Source of the DNA: Roseibium album
GTDB taxonomy: Bacteria > Pseudomonadota > Alphaproteobacteria > Rhizobiales > Stappiaceae
DNA length: 64,000 nt
NCBI GenBank assembly: GCA_001404055.1
Contig: CXTY01000005.1
Location: 434,001-498,000 of the forward strand
Direction: 5' to 3'
Below are positions 54,726-63,862 of this stretch, piece by piece. Every line of letters starts with the position of its first letter. Positions within the stretch are counted from its first letter, which is position 1. Below the pieces are notes generated by a model. That model saw nothing but the letters and a program-made list of their open reading frames with translations. It was not told where the DNA came from and made no database searches. The position numbers and the translations under genes were made by a program.

Positions 54726-55907
54726 ATGGTGCGTGCCGTGTCAGCGGAAGATTTTTATAGCGAGCTTCCCAGTTTCTCAGATTTCAGCACGATTGGGGCA
54801 CTGGATGATTACAGGCCGGTGCCGGACGACTGGCATGTTCTTGCTGCAGATATAGTTCGTTCAGGCGATGCTGTCGCAGCCGGACGCTACAAGGAAGTGA
54901 ACATGGTGGGGGCTGCCGTTATCGCGGCTGTTCTCAATCGGCTTGGCCGGGACCGGGTACCATTTGTCTTTGGCGGTGATGGTGCCACGCTTGTGGTACC
55001 GGAAAAGGACATCGAGGCCGGCCGCGAAGCACTTGCCGGCGTTGTTGGTCTTGCGCGCCAGGTCATGGAGCTTGAATTGCGAGCCGCAACAATCCCGGTC
55101 TCACATCTCAGGAGCCTCGGTGCTGATATCCGGCTTCGTAAGTATTGTCTCAGTCCGGGCAACCATCTGGCGATGATCCTGGGTGACGGTCTGGGCGTTG
55201 CGGATAAGATTCTGAAAGACCCGGAGGCCTCAAAGCCCTTTGCGATCGCGACCGATGAGGCTTCTTTGCCGCCACTCGATGGTCTGTCGTGCAGGTGGGA
55301 ACCATTGCCTGCAAGGCACGGGCATATCGTCTCCCTGATCATTAAACCTACCGGCAGAAAAACCTTACCAGACATAATGACAGCCTTGACTGACAAGCTG
55401 GGTTTCAATCCACTTGCAGATGAAACTCGAGTGACGTTGGCAGACGAGAAGCATTTAAAGGTCAAGTCCCCGCTGGAAGGACTTCATCTTGAAGCGCGAC
55501 TAACTTCAGCGCGCAATATTCTGCGCGGTTGGGGGAAGGGGCTGGTTGAGCGCCTTTTCTTTTTTTATGGCCATGTGACCGGCAGGCGAATTGGCCCCTA
55601 CGATCCCAAAAGATATTTGAAGGAACTAAGCCTCAATACGGATCATCGCAAAGTCGGCGATAGTTTGCAGCTGGTGCTAGACCTTGCGCCAGAAGAAAAA
55701 CGTGCCGTGGAAGAGTATTTGAATTCAGCTTATGAGGCTGGTGACCTTGTGTTCGGCCTGCACGTTTCCAGCGAAGCCTTGATGACCTGTTTTGTGCAGG
55801 ATATCGGCAATAGCCATCACATTCATTTCGTGGACGGAGCCGACGGAGGATTGTCTTTGGCAGCAGCCGAATTCAAGGAGCGGCAATCAGCGCTGAGCAA
55901 GGCTTGA
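54726..55907 (+). CDS. DUF3095 protein, cyclase-palm-like
   Basis: A 393-residue cytoplasmic DUF3095 protein of unknown function. The N-terminal 130 residues carry WHVLAADIVRSGDAV (D42-I43, Ser46) and FVFGGDGATLVV (GGDG, 83-86), a spacing of two acidic motifs that resembles the metal-binding pair in class III nucleotide cyclases and GGDEF-like palm domains. That relation is my inference. The C-terminal part is not recognised. Its 3' end overlaps the convergent GGDEF/EAL gene by 21 bases. Confidence 0.82.
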   Translation: MVRAVSAEDFYSELPSFSDFSTIGALDDYRPVPDDWHVLAADIVRSGDAVAAGRYKEVNMVGAAVIAAVLNRLGRDRVPFVFGGDGATLVVPEKDIEAGREALAGVVGLARQVMELELRAATIPVSHLRSLGADIRLRKYCLSPGNHLAMILGDGLGVADKILKDPEASKPFAIATDEASLPPLDGLSCRWEPLPARHGHIVSLIIKPTGRKTLPDIMTALTDKLGFNPLADETRVTLADEKHLKVKSPLEGLHLEARLTSARNILRGWGKGLVERLFFFYGHVTGRRIGPYDPKRYLKELSLNTDHRKVGDSLQLVLDLAPEEKRAVEEYLNSAYEAGDLVFGLHVSSEALMTCFVQDIGNSHHIHFVDGADGGLSLAAAEFKERQSALSKA

Positions 55908-58178
55908 TCGTGGAGCCAGAGGTGCTTCTCGAGGCGCTAAAACTTCGCGCTGAGCCGCGAAATTGCGTTGCAGGATCATGGTTGACAGCTGGTCTTCAGG
56001 AACTGCCTTGGAAATCAGGAAGCCTTGAATGACGTCGCAACCATTTTGTTGAAGCCAAAGGCGCTCACCTTCCGTCTCGACCCCTTCGGCAAGAACGCTG
56101 ATATCCAGGCTTTTGGCAAGATTGATCAAGGCACTGGTGAATTTCTGCAGGCCAGGATCCTTGTCCACGCCGGAAATGAAACTCCGGTCGATTTTTACCC
56201 GGTCGATCTTCAAATCGCGCAAGCTTGATATACTCGAATGACCCGTGCCGAAATCGTCCAGCTCAATAAAGAAACCAAGTTCTGAAAGACGGGCGATATT
56301 TTCCTTGATTGGTGTAGCGGCATGTTCATCGATCATAACCGCTTCAAGAATTTCAACGCTGATAACTGTGGGCTCCAGTCCCATGTCCTGAACTTGCCGG
56401 TGCAGGGCCTCCACAGCATTGGGGTCTGACAGGAGGTCGCTGGAAACATTTAGTCCGAAATGAATGTGCTCGTTTGTAGATCCGTTCAACTGCGCAGCGA
56501 GTTGCAAGGTCTTGTCACGAACGGTCGCATCGATCTGATCCATGTAGCCGGCTTCAGTAGCGGCGGGCAGGAAAGAGCCCGGATAACGGATTTTGTCGTT
56601 TTCAATCCATCGAACCAACGCTTCAGCACCAACGACCTTACCCGTGTGGAGATCAATTTGAGGTTGGAACCAGGGCGTAATTCCGCCCTTGCGTAATGCT
56701 CTTAGAAGCTGCTTCGCGGTCTCGCCATTTTTTACGAAGTTCGCCCGCATGCCGGAGGTGAATAGTTCAAGTTTACCCGGCCCCTGTTGTTTGGCGGATC
56801 GCAAAGCGAGCGCGGCATCAACAAGGATCTGATCCGTGACATCATCGCCGGGCTGGCTGACCAGCAGGCCAGCGTTGGCCTCGATTGACGTCTTGTGTTC
56901 TTCGATAATTCTTTCTTTGCCCAGGTCGCTGATGATCGCGGTGGCGAGTTGCTCAAATCCATCGGCGTTTTCAAGTCTGGGACGGAGAAGCATAAACTCC
57001 GTTCCACCGGTGCGGCCAATAAAGTCTTCCGGCTCTGCATGCTGGATCAACTGCTCTGCGACGGAACGTAGAATTGAATCGCCATTGTGATCACCAAACC
57101 GATCATTGACCTTTTTGAAATGGCGAAGGTCAATCAGGATCAGACCCGTCTGAGAAACGCTATCTGTCGGGGATATGGTTCGAATGGCTTTTAGGAGCGC
57201 GCGCCGATTTGGCAGGCCTGTAAGGGGATCGTGAAAACCAAGGTTTTCGAATTCCTGTTGCGTGCGGTCGGCAAGGGCACGCGTCAACGCCACACCTATG
57301 ACAAATGCGACGATGATAACAAGACCGCCAACAATCCCTGCAAGGGAGACAGCGAATAAGGTTTCTGCCCGACGTTTCTGCAAGTCCTGGGAAAGATAGT
57401 CGACTGCAGACTGCCATAGCAGGAAGGAAGCGCGGACAAGTTCAGGCTGCACCTCGATCACTGGCTCGGAGATAATGTCTTTCCCAGATGCTCCCTTGAT
57501 CGTGGAGGAGAGCAACTTGGCGCCTTCGGTTTGATAGGCGTAATTGCTCTTACGATAGTTTTCAGCATTCTCCCGGAGCGTATCGGCTTTTACACCCGTC
57601 AACACACTCAGGTAAGATGACGTCTTGCGAATGGCCGCATCTGCCGCAACCTTGAACTGGCCACCCTGGACAGGGATCAGCATCTTGTCCCAGGTATTGA
57701 TCTTTTCCCGCACGGAAAGTCGCTTGGCGTTGATCACCATAATGGAAGATTCGATGACGACCGAAGGCAAGGTGTCGTTGATCAGGTTAGGCAGCCTGGA
57801 GGCCTCATACGAAACCGAAGATTCCAGTTGTGCAAGTTGAGACAAAGACATCGAAAGGGAGCGTGCCTTTCGAAGAGACAACGGTGTCTCTGGGTCTCCC
57901 AGGAATGTGCGAAGATCCTGAAGCAAACCGGCAGACCTGTTTTCACCGGCGAAGTTGATCAGATGTTCTTTCAGATTCTCCGGTGACTTCTGAATGCTGC
58001 CGGTAAGGGCCTTTTCCTGCATCAGTGGACCGAGAGCCTGGATCAGCTTCAGGCCGGTCAGGCTGCGGTCAATTGCATTGACGTTTTCAAATTTGTTGTA
58101 AAACCAGAGCGAGGCGAAGAGCAGGCTGGGCGCCAGCAAAAAAACAATCAGCCCTGTCAACCATCCCCGGATGCGCAC
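55887..58178 (-). CDS. EAL domain protein with degenerate GGDEF
   Basis: A 763-residue membrane protein: N-terminal helix, a periplasmic sensor-like helical region (about 30-270), a second helix (about 275-300), a GGDEF-type domain (about 320-480) and an EAL domain (about 490-750). The GGDEF signature reads GGTEF, so cyclase activity is probably lost. The EAL domain keeps GAEALVRW and LDDFGTGHSSISSL and is likely an active c-di-GMP phosphodiesterase. GTG 58178 has GAGG at a good distance. 3' end overlaps the DUF3095 gene. Confidence 0.9.
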   Translation of the reverse strand: MRIRGWLTGLIVFLLAPSLLFASLWFYNKFENVNAIDRSLTGLKLIQALGPLMQEKALTGSIQKSPENLKEHLINFAGENRSAGLLQDLRTFLGDPETPLSLRKARSLSMSLSQLAQLESSVSYEASRLPNLINDTLPSVVIESSIMVINAKRLSVREKINTWDKMLIPVQGGQFKVAADAAIRKTSSYLSVLTGVKADTLRENAENYRKSNYAYQTEGAKLLSSTIKGASGKDIISEPVIEVQPELVRASFLLWQSAVDYLSQDLQKRRAETLFAVSLAGIVGGLVIIVAFVIGVALTRALADRTQQEFENLGFHDPLTGLPNRRALLKAIRTISPTDSVSQTGLILIDLRHFKKVNDRFGDHNGDSILRSVAEQLIQHAEPEDFIGRTGGTEFMLLRPRLENADGFEQLATAIISDLGKERIIEEHKTSIEANAGLLVSQPGDDVTDQILVDAALALRSAKQQGPGKLELFTSGMRANFVKNGETAKQLLRALRKGGITPWFQPQIDLHTGKVVGAEALVRWIENDKIRYPGSFLPAATEAGYMDQIDATVRDKTLQLAAQLNGSTNEHIHFGLNVSSDLLSDPNAVEALHRQVQDMGLEPTVISVEILEAVMIDEHAATPIKENIARLSELGFFIELDDFGTGHSSISSLRDLKIDRVKIDRSFISGVDKDPGLQKFTSALINLAKSLDISVLAEGVETEGERLWLQQNGCDVIQGFLISKAVPEDQLSTMILQRNFAAQREVLAPREAPLAPRSSLAQR

Positions 58179-58482
58179 GTTTGTGCCTCACATAGAATCT
58201 GCCACCTCTATGTGTAATACCGGTAGAGAATTAAAGAATAGCAAATCTCTGGTCGAAATCGTCTTTGCTCTACTGGAATTCGCAATTGCTTCCGCAAATT
58301 GTTTGAAAGGTCACGCAAGAGTGATGATCCTTAATGCTCAAAGTTGTCTTGAAGGCTAAATTGAGTTGTGGAACTCAGTCTTGAGGGATCTGCAGCGATA
58401 TGAAGCCCATGGGCTTGAGCTTCCTGTTCTTTTGGCTTATCGCTCGGCACCTGAGATCATCTCGAAAAGTCGGAAGTCGTTC
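58179..58482. other. Divergent intergenic region, GGDEF/EAL gene to aroC
   Basis: About 300 bases with no gene seen. It contains an inverted repeat TGAGTT-GTGG-AACTCA (58362-58377). Promoters for both divergent genes should be here; no good -35/-10 pairs could be assigned. Confidence 0.4.
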
Positions 58483-59568
58483 ATGTCACACAACAGCTTT
58501 GGTCATATGTTCCGGGTCACCACATGGGGCGAAAGCCATGGCCCGGCAATCGGCTGTGTCGTCGATGGTTGCCCGTCTCTGGTTCCTCTGACTGAAGATG
58601 ATATTCAGGGGTTCATGGAAAAACGGAAACCCGGCCAATCGCGCTTTACCACCCAGCGGCGCGAGGCGGATGAAGTCAGGATTCTGTCTGGTGTGATGGT
58701 TGACGAGGACGGTGTTCAAAAGACAACCGGGACGCCTATCTCCCTGATGGTTGAGAACACTGATCAGCGCTCGAAGGATTATTCCGAGATCAAGGACAGG
58801 TTCCGGCCAGGACACGCCGATTTCACCTACAATGCGAAATATGGCATTCGCGACTATCGCGGAGGAGGACGATCCTCGGCGCGCGAAACCGCTATGCGTG
58901 TTGCCGCCGGTGCCGTTGCCCGCAAAGTGCTGCAAGGCGTGACGATCCGGGGTGCCCTTGTTCAGGTTGGTCCTCACAAGATAAATCGCGACAACTGGGA
59001 CTGGGCCGAAGTCGATAACAATGCGTTTTTCACTCCTGACGCCAAGGCGGCAGAATTCTGGGCGAACTATCTGGACGGTATCCGCAAGGCTGGCTCCTCC
59101 GTTGGTGCAGTGATTGAAGTTGTCGCTGAAGGCGTGCCAGCAGGCTGGGGTGCACCGATCTACGGCAAACTGGACACGGATCTTGCCGCGGCGATGATGT
59201 CGATCAATGCTGTCAAAGGCGTTGAAGTCGGTAACGGCTTTGAAGCTGCCCAGCTAACCGGCGAGGAAAATGCCGATGAAATCCGGATAGACGATGTCGG
59301 CCAGCCGGTGTTCCTGACCAACAATGCCGGTGGTGTTCTGGGCGGCATTGCGAATGGCGATCCGCTGGTTGTGCGTTTTGCAGTCAAGCCGACCTCATCG
59401 ATCCTGACCGAGCGCAAGTCGATCACACGGCAGGGTGAGGAAGTGAACGTGATGACCAAGGGCCGACATGACCCATGCGTTGGGATTCGTGCTGTTCCTG
59501 TTGGCGAAGCCATGATGGCCTGTGTGCTTGCAGACCATTTCCTGCGCCACCGTGGACAGGTCGGCTAA
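58483..59568 (+). CDS. aroC: Chorismate synthase
   Basis: Last shikimate-pathway enzyme, makes chorismate from EPSP using reduced FMN; 361 residues. Starts [20 protein letters not shown], then [80 protein letters not shown] and [18 protein letters not shown]: all signature motifs are intact. ATG 58483 fits the family start; upstream frame to 58366 is not conserved. Weak ribosome binding site (GGAAG). Confidence 0.96.
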   Translation: MSHNSFGHMFRVTTWGESHGPAIGCVVDGCPSLVPLTEDDIQGFMEKRKPGQSRFTTQRREADEVRILSGVMVDEDGVQKTTGTPISLMVENTDQRSKDYSEIKDRFRPGHADFTYNAKYGIRDYRGGGRSSARETAMRVAAGAVARKVLQGVTIRGALVQVGPHKINRDNWDWAEVDNNAFFTPDAKAAEFWANYLDGIRKAGSSVGAVIEVVAEGVPAGWGAPIYGKLDTDLAAAMMSINAVKGVEVGNGFEAAQLTGEENADEIRIDDVGQPVFLTNNAGGVLGGIANGDPLVVRFAVKPTSSILTERKSITRQGEEVNVMTKGRHDPCVGIRAVPVGEAMMACVLADHFLRHRGQVG

Positions 59569-59750
59569 ACCCGAATCACCAGGACCAGGGTCTGCGCCAC
59601 GAAAAGCCTGAGATAGCCCTCGGCCATACTGCCTGCCGAGTTGTTGTTACATGTCATTACAATTTTTCGAACATATGGCCATGGACCTGGCACACTCTCA
59701 TCCTAGTTTGTTGATCAGCATGCTTTACGTGCTTTTCAGGGAGTGAAGAT

Positions 59751-60656
59751 ATGAATGACATGACACCGATGCGCCGGATGACGGCAAAAGATTTTCCGCA
59801 GGAACTTATGGATCTCTATGACTTTTATGCCCATGGCAAGATTACAAAGCGCGAGTTTTTAACCGGGGCTGCGAAATATGCTGTTGCTGGTGTTACCGCA
59901 GCGATGTTGCTGGATCAGCTATCGCCCAATTACGCGTTGGCGCAACAGGTAGACCCTGAAGACACCGCGATCGAAACCCAGAGGGTCACGTATCCTTCCC
60001 CGAACGGCCATGGTGAAGTGAACGGGTATCTGGTGAAACCTGCCGGTGCTTCCGGGAAATTGCCTGCCGTCCTCGTCATTCACGAAAATCGCGGTCTCAA
60101 TCCATACATTGAAGATGTCACGCGTAGATTGGCAAAGGCAGGCTTCCTTACGCTTGCACCCGACGGTTTAACGTCCGTCGGCGGATATCCGGGAACGGAC
60201 GACAAGGGCCGTGAACTTCAGCGGACGGTCGATCGGGAAAAGCTGCTCAATGATTTTTTTGCTGGGTTCGAATTCCTGCTGAACCATGACGGCAGCACTG
60301 GCAAGGTGGGTGCCGTTGGATTTTGCTATGGCGGCGGCGTTGTTAATGCAATCGCGGTTGCCTATCCGGAACTGGCGGCCGGAGTTCCCTTCTATGGGCG
60401 GCAGCCTCATCTGGGCAGCGTTGCAAACATCCAGGCGCCGTTGATGCTTCAACACGCAGAACTGGACCAGCGGATCAACGAAGGCTGGCCGGCTTATGAG
60501 CGAGCACTCAAATCCAATGGCAAAAACTACGTCGCGCATATGTATCCCGGTGTGAATCACGGCTTTCACAACGACACAACACCGCGCTTTGACAAGGATG
60601 CCGCAAGGCTTGCAGAGGACCGAACGATTGCCTTCTTCAAGGAAAACCTGAAGTAA
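59751..60656 (+). CDS. Dienelactone hydrolase family protein, possibly Tat-exported
   Basis: Alpha/beta hydrolase of 301 residues. Nucleophile Cys in [14 protein letters not shown], acid Asp in [10 protein letters not shown], His in [10 protein letters not shown], and an oxyanion-region [17 protein letters not shown]. The N-terminal [20 protein letters not shown] resembles a Tat signal with KR in place of RR; the matching E. coli relative is YghX. Substrate unknown. A strong terminator follows. Confidence 0.86.
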   Translation: MNDMTPMRRMTAKDFPQELMDLYDFYAHGKITKREFLTGAAKYAVAGVTAAMLLDQLSPNYALAQQVDPEDTAIETQRVTYPSPNGHGEVNGYLVKPAGASGKLPAVLVIHENRGLNPYIEDVTRRLAKAGFLTLAPDGLTSVGGYPGTDDKGRELQRTVDREKLLNDFFAGFEFLLNHDGSTGKVGAVGFCYGGGVVNAIAVAYPELAAGVPFYGRQPHLGSVANIQAPLMLQHAELDQRINEGWPAYERALKSNGKNYVAHMYPGVNHGFHNDTTPRFDKDAARLAEDRTIAFFKENLK

Positions 60657-60691
60657 ATTCCGGTCACACAATGCGTTTAGCTAAAATACAG

Positions 60692-60718
60692 AAAGCCCGG
60701 GCGGACTCCCGGGCTTTT
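60692..60718 (+). terminator. Terminator of the dienelactone hydrolase gene
   Basis: Perfect 10-bp stem AAAGCCCGGG (60692-60701) with CCCGGGCTTT (60708-60717), 6-base loop, followed by T. Symmetric, so it can also serve the convergent gene at 60779-61333. Confidence 0.9.
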
Positions 60719-60778
60719 ACGATTGCGAGTCCCAATAATAGTTCAATCGATTTCGATGGGCGGTGAATACCGACGGCT

Positions 60779-61333
60779 CTAGGCAGACTTGAATGCACGA
60801 ATACGGCTCAGGATGTCATCCGGGTCACCAGTCAACGTATGCAGGTCAATTGCAATCAGCATTTCGCCGTCTTTCTGGCGGGTCTTTTTCCAATTTCGCA
60901 TCATGAAATTCTTCCACGGTGGAAAGGTATGTGCCTGGTTCACCGCGTCTTCGAGAGGACGGTTCAAGTGAACATTCAGCCGGACCAGCATGATGTTGCG
61001 GACAGAGGTTTGTGTGAGTTGGGTCTCTTTAATTGCGGACCAGTTTATCTGGCCTATTCGTTCGATAAATAGACCTGAGCTATTTGCGCCAAGCTGTGGC
61101 AGGCCCTTTTCAATCATAGGGTAGTGCCAATATGCAATCCCAACCGGGATGACAGATCCGAACGCCAGATAAGGAACCTGCGCAGCGACCCCGACCACGG
61201 AAATGAGAATGCCGAAGATCAAGCACCCGTAAACAAAGCTTTCACCGTTGTTGCGGTTGAAGCCAATAGCAAATGGTGCTGGAGCTAGCCCGGCAGCTTG
61301 TGCTGAAATGCCCTTTTCAGAATTTGCTGCCAT
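60779..61333 (-). CDS. Unknown membrane protein downstream of ribBX
   Basis: A 184-residue protein with two hydrophobic helices (about 35-57 and 60-80) and a cytoplasmic C-terminal half with GLFIERIGQINWSAIKETQL, which has a bacterial PH-domain look. Function unknown. ATG 61333 follows GGAAGG, 21 bases after the ribBX stop, so it is probably in the same operon. Confidence 0.7.
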   Translation of the reverse strand: MAANSEKGISAQAAGLAPAPFAIGFNRNNGESFVYGCLIFGILISVVGVAAQVPYLAFGSVIPVGIAYWHYPMIEKGLPQLGANSSGLFIERIGQINWSAIKETQLTQTSVRNIMLVRLNVHLNRPLEDAVNQAHTFPPWKNFMMRNWKKTRQKDGEMLIAIDLHTLTGDPDDILSRIRAFKSA

Positions 61334-61354
61334 TAACCTGCCTTCCAACGGATT

Positions 61355-62674
61355 TTAAGAATCGAGGATTTCAGTCTCGTCGATCTTGATGTCGAAACCT
61401 TCCAGACCGACATAGTGCCGTTCGCGCGAAGCAAGAAGACGAATTGAGCTAACGCCAAGATCCTTCAGGATCTGGGCACCAAGACCGACCTCACGCCATT
61501 GCTCTTGCCGCGAGAGTGCTGTGGTGTGCTCTTCGGAATCTGCTGCTTCAAAATCTGACCGTGTTCGTTTGGACTGGCGGGTCACACCCACTGAACCTTC
61601 GCGAAGATAGACAATTATACCCCGGCCCCGATCCGCGAAATGCTTCATGATCTGGTCCAGAGGTTGGGCTTCTCCAAAGACATCGTCCAGAACCGATTCA
61701 AGCTGCAGGCGAACAGGGACGCTGCGACCGTCAAGAATGTCACCATAAACAATGGCAAGGTGATGCATCGGGTCATATGGCGTGGAATAGGTCATCGCGT
61801 AGGCTGGGCCGACAATGGTTTCAACCGGTTGTTCGTTGACACGTTCAACCAGCCGCTCCGTGCGCTGACGCCAGGCGATCAGGTCGGAGACAGAAACCAT
61901 TTTCAGGTCGTGTTCTGAAGCAAAATCAGCCACCTGCGATCCGCGTTTGACCGTGCCGTCATCATTGACAAGCTCACTGAGGACACCGACCTGTTCAAGT
62001 CCGGACAGGCGGCAGAGATCGACAGCGGCTTCAGTATGACCGGAGCGTATCATCACGCCGCCTTCTTTGGCGACCAGCGGAAAGACATGACCGGGTCGAA
62101 CAAAGTCTTCCGATCCGACGTTCGGGTTGGCAAGTGCACGCACTGTCGAACAGCGTTCTTCAGCAGAGATGCCTGTTGTCAGTCCCTGGCGGTAGTCGAC
62201 CGAGATTGTGAATGCGGTTGCCAATGGCGCGTCGTTTTCCGCAACCATGGGATCCAGCCGCAAGCGCCTGGCCTGAGCGGCGGTCATGGGAGCACAGATG
62301 ATACCGGAAGTATGGCGAACCATGAACGCCATCTGCTCAGGCGTCACCTTGGATGCGGCAACAATCAGATCACCTTCGTTTTCTCGGTCGTCATCGTCCG
62401 TCACGACAACCATTTCACCACGTTCAAACGCGCGGATAGCTTCTGCGACACGGGCCTGGGACACGGGATGCTCCTTGGTTGTAGACAGTCCGAGAAAATC
62501 GTTGGGAGTGACGTCATCATTGGTCGCAACTGCGATTTTGCGAGCCATATCCCGCGAGATCCATGCATTTGGGTCATTGCAAAGAGCGGTTACGGACGCA
62601 GGCGACAGATTTGCGCGACGCGCAAAGGCGCTGCGGCTTTCTCCTGTCTGTGTCAGCCAATGATCAAGTCTCAT
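61355..62674 (-). CDS. ribB: 3,4-dihydroxy-2-butanone-4-phosphate synthase with N-terminal HTH and degenerate RibA-like domain (RibBX type)
   Basis: A 439-residue three-part protein. Residues 1-62 look like an XRE/lambda-type helix-turn-helix (FARRANLSPASVTALCND). The RibB domain (about 72-275) has VVTDDDDRENEGDLIVAASK, STVRALANP and RPGHVFPLVAKEGGVM, so it should make the riboflavin precursor from ribulose-5-phosphate. The last 160 residues resemble GTP cyclohydrolase II but lack the zinc Cys: where RibA has ECLTGDVFGSLRCDCG, here is ESVLDDVFGEAQPLDQ. That matches RibBX proteins of alphaproteobacteria. No FMN riboswitch was seen before it. Confidence 0.9.
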   Translation of the reverse strand: MRLDHWLTQTGESRSAFARRANLSPASVTALCNDPNAWISRDMARKIAVATNDDVTPNDFLGLSTTKEHPVSQARVAEAIRAFERGEMVVVTDDDDRENEGDLIVAASKVTPEQMAFMVRHTSGIICAPMTAAQARRLRLDPMVAENDAPLATAFTISVDYRQGLTTGISAEERCSTVRALANPNVGSEDFVRPGHVFPLVAKEGGVMIRSGHTEAAVDLCRLSGLEQVGVLSELVNDDGTVKRGSQVADFASEHDLKMVSVSDLIAWRQRTERLVERVNEQPVETIVGPAYAMTYSTPYDPMHHLAIVYGDILDGRSVPVRLQLESVLDDVFGEAQPLDQIMKHFADRGRGIIVYLREGSVGVTRQSKRTRSDFEAADSEEHTTALSRQEQWREVGLGAQILKDLGVSSIRLLASRERHYVGLEGFDIKIDETEILDS

Positions 62675-62726
62675 GAGAATTCATATAAGCTCATCCGGCT
62701 TCAGCCTCAAGTGAAACTGCAAGGAA

Positions 62727-62745
62727 ATTTCAGTGATACTGAAAT
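62727..62745. terminator. Short hairpin between the methyltransferase gene and ribBX
   Basis: ATTTCAG (62727-62733) pairs with CTGAAAT (62739-62745), 5-base loop, just past the methyltransferase stop. Only a short T stretch follows on the minus strand, so it may be a weak terminator or a spacer structure within one transcript. Confidence 0.4.
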
Positions 62746-62746
62746 C

Positions 62747-63859
62747 TCAGCGGAGCTTTACGAACTGAACCGCTCTGGAAAGGAATGCAGACGTCATCCA
62801 GCGCTGTTCAAGTCCGCGGCCAGCACACAATCCAGCCAGGTCTTCTTCAAGATAAGAGGTAAAATAGGGTTCATGGAAAAGCTGCGGAAATACCGACAGT
62901 AGGCCGTCATAATCCGGCACATCTCCTGTTTGCAGGCTGTCGACAAAAAGGAAAGACCCGCCAGGTTTCAACACCCGCGCAACTTCCGAAATGACCAGCC
63001 TGCGGACTTTTGATGGAAGTTCATGGAACAGGAAGACCGAAGAGACCACGTCGAGAGAACTATCGGCAAATGGTAGTTCCTCTGCCAACGCAGTTACATA
63101 GGTCGCGCGGTGCGACTTGAGCCGTTTGCGTGCGACCGTCAAATAGGGTTCTGACAGATCCAGCCCAATTCCTTTCAGGCGTGGGAATGCCTTGAGAGCC
63201 GGACCCAGAAGCCCGCCTGTGCCACATGCCAGATCAACATAGGCGAGTGAACGCTGATCTCTTCTCCGCAGGAGTTGGGCGAGTGGCACCAACGCCCTGC
63301 GACGCATGGCGGCCGTCGCTCCAGAAAACAACACATCGACTTGAAAATCGTAAATCCTGGCACTTTCTTCCGACAACCAGCCATCGGTTTGAAAGTGAAA
63401 GTTCTGTCGGTAATAACGTGGGAGCTTGGAGGCAAAGCCGCTCAGGTCTTCGTTGACCTCCTGATGAGCACCGGTTGCGCGCCGACGCGCGACTTCCGGT
63501 ACATCTTGAAAAAAGGCGCGGCTGGTATTGAACAATTCGCGAGGGCTCATCGTACCGTCAGACGGCATCGGATAGTGGCCATCTTCCACCGATTTCATGT
63601 CTTCAGAAAAAAGCTTGGCGATATCTCCCAGCATGCGCCGCTGGCTTGGTACCGGGCCATTGGGTTTCACATTGGGAGCTGAGGGTAGTTCTTTTTGCAG
63701 TTGCCGGTTCATCCGGCGCATCGCTTCTGAATGCAGGGTGTAAAGGGCTACCCGGGAGCCTTGGTGAAATGCGTAACGGGTTCTGCGTGCAAGGCTCAAA
63801 AGCGGTGGAAGCCTTCGGGATTTTCGCGAAGGACTGATCTTGTTTTCCACCTCACTCAT
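62747..63859 (-). CDS. SAM-dependent methyltransferase
   Basis: A 370-residue methyltransferase. The N-terminal 190 residues (helical, basic; YYRQNFHFQTDGWLSEESAR) are specific to this group. The catalytic half has YVDLACGTGGLLGPAL (motif I), GIGLDLSEPYLTVARKRL (post-I), LDVVSSVFLFHELPSKVRRL and LKPGGSFLFVDSL. Substrate unknown. Starts 3 bases after the stop of the RNA methyltransferase gene with AGGGAG, so translation is probably coupled. Confidence 0.85.
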   Translation of the reverse strand: MSEVENKISPSRKSRRLPPLLSLARRTRYAFHQGSRVALYTLHSEAMRRMNRQLQKELPSAPNVKPNGPVPSQRRMLGDIAKLFSEDMKSVEDGHYPMPSDGTMSPRELFNTSRAFFQDVPEVARRRATGAHQEVNEDLSGFASKLPRYYRQNFHFQTDGWLSEESARIYDFQVDVLFSGATAAMRRRALVPLAQLLRRRDQRSLAYVDLACGTGGLLGPALKAFPRLKGIGLDLSEPYLTVARKRLKSHRATYVTALAEELPFADSSLDVVSSVFLFHELPSKVRRLVISEVARVLKPGGSFLFVDSLQTGDVPDYDGLLSVFPQLFHEPYFTSYLEEDLAGLCAGRGLEQRWMTSAFLSRAVQFVKLR

Positions 63860-63862
63860 GGC

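Noticed and set aside
62675..62746. FMN riboswitch before ribBX
   Set aside because: Only 72 bases, no conserved RFN core sequences; just one short hairpin.
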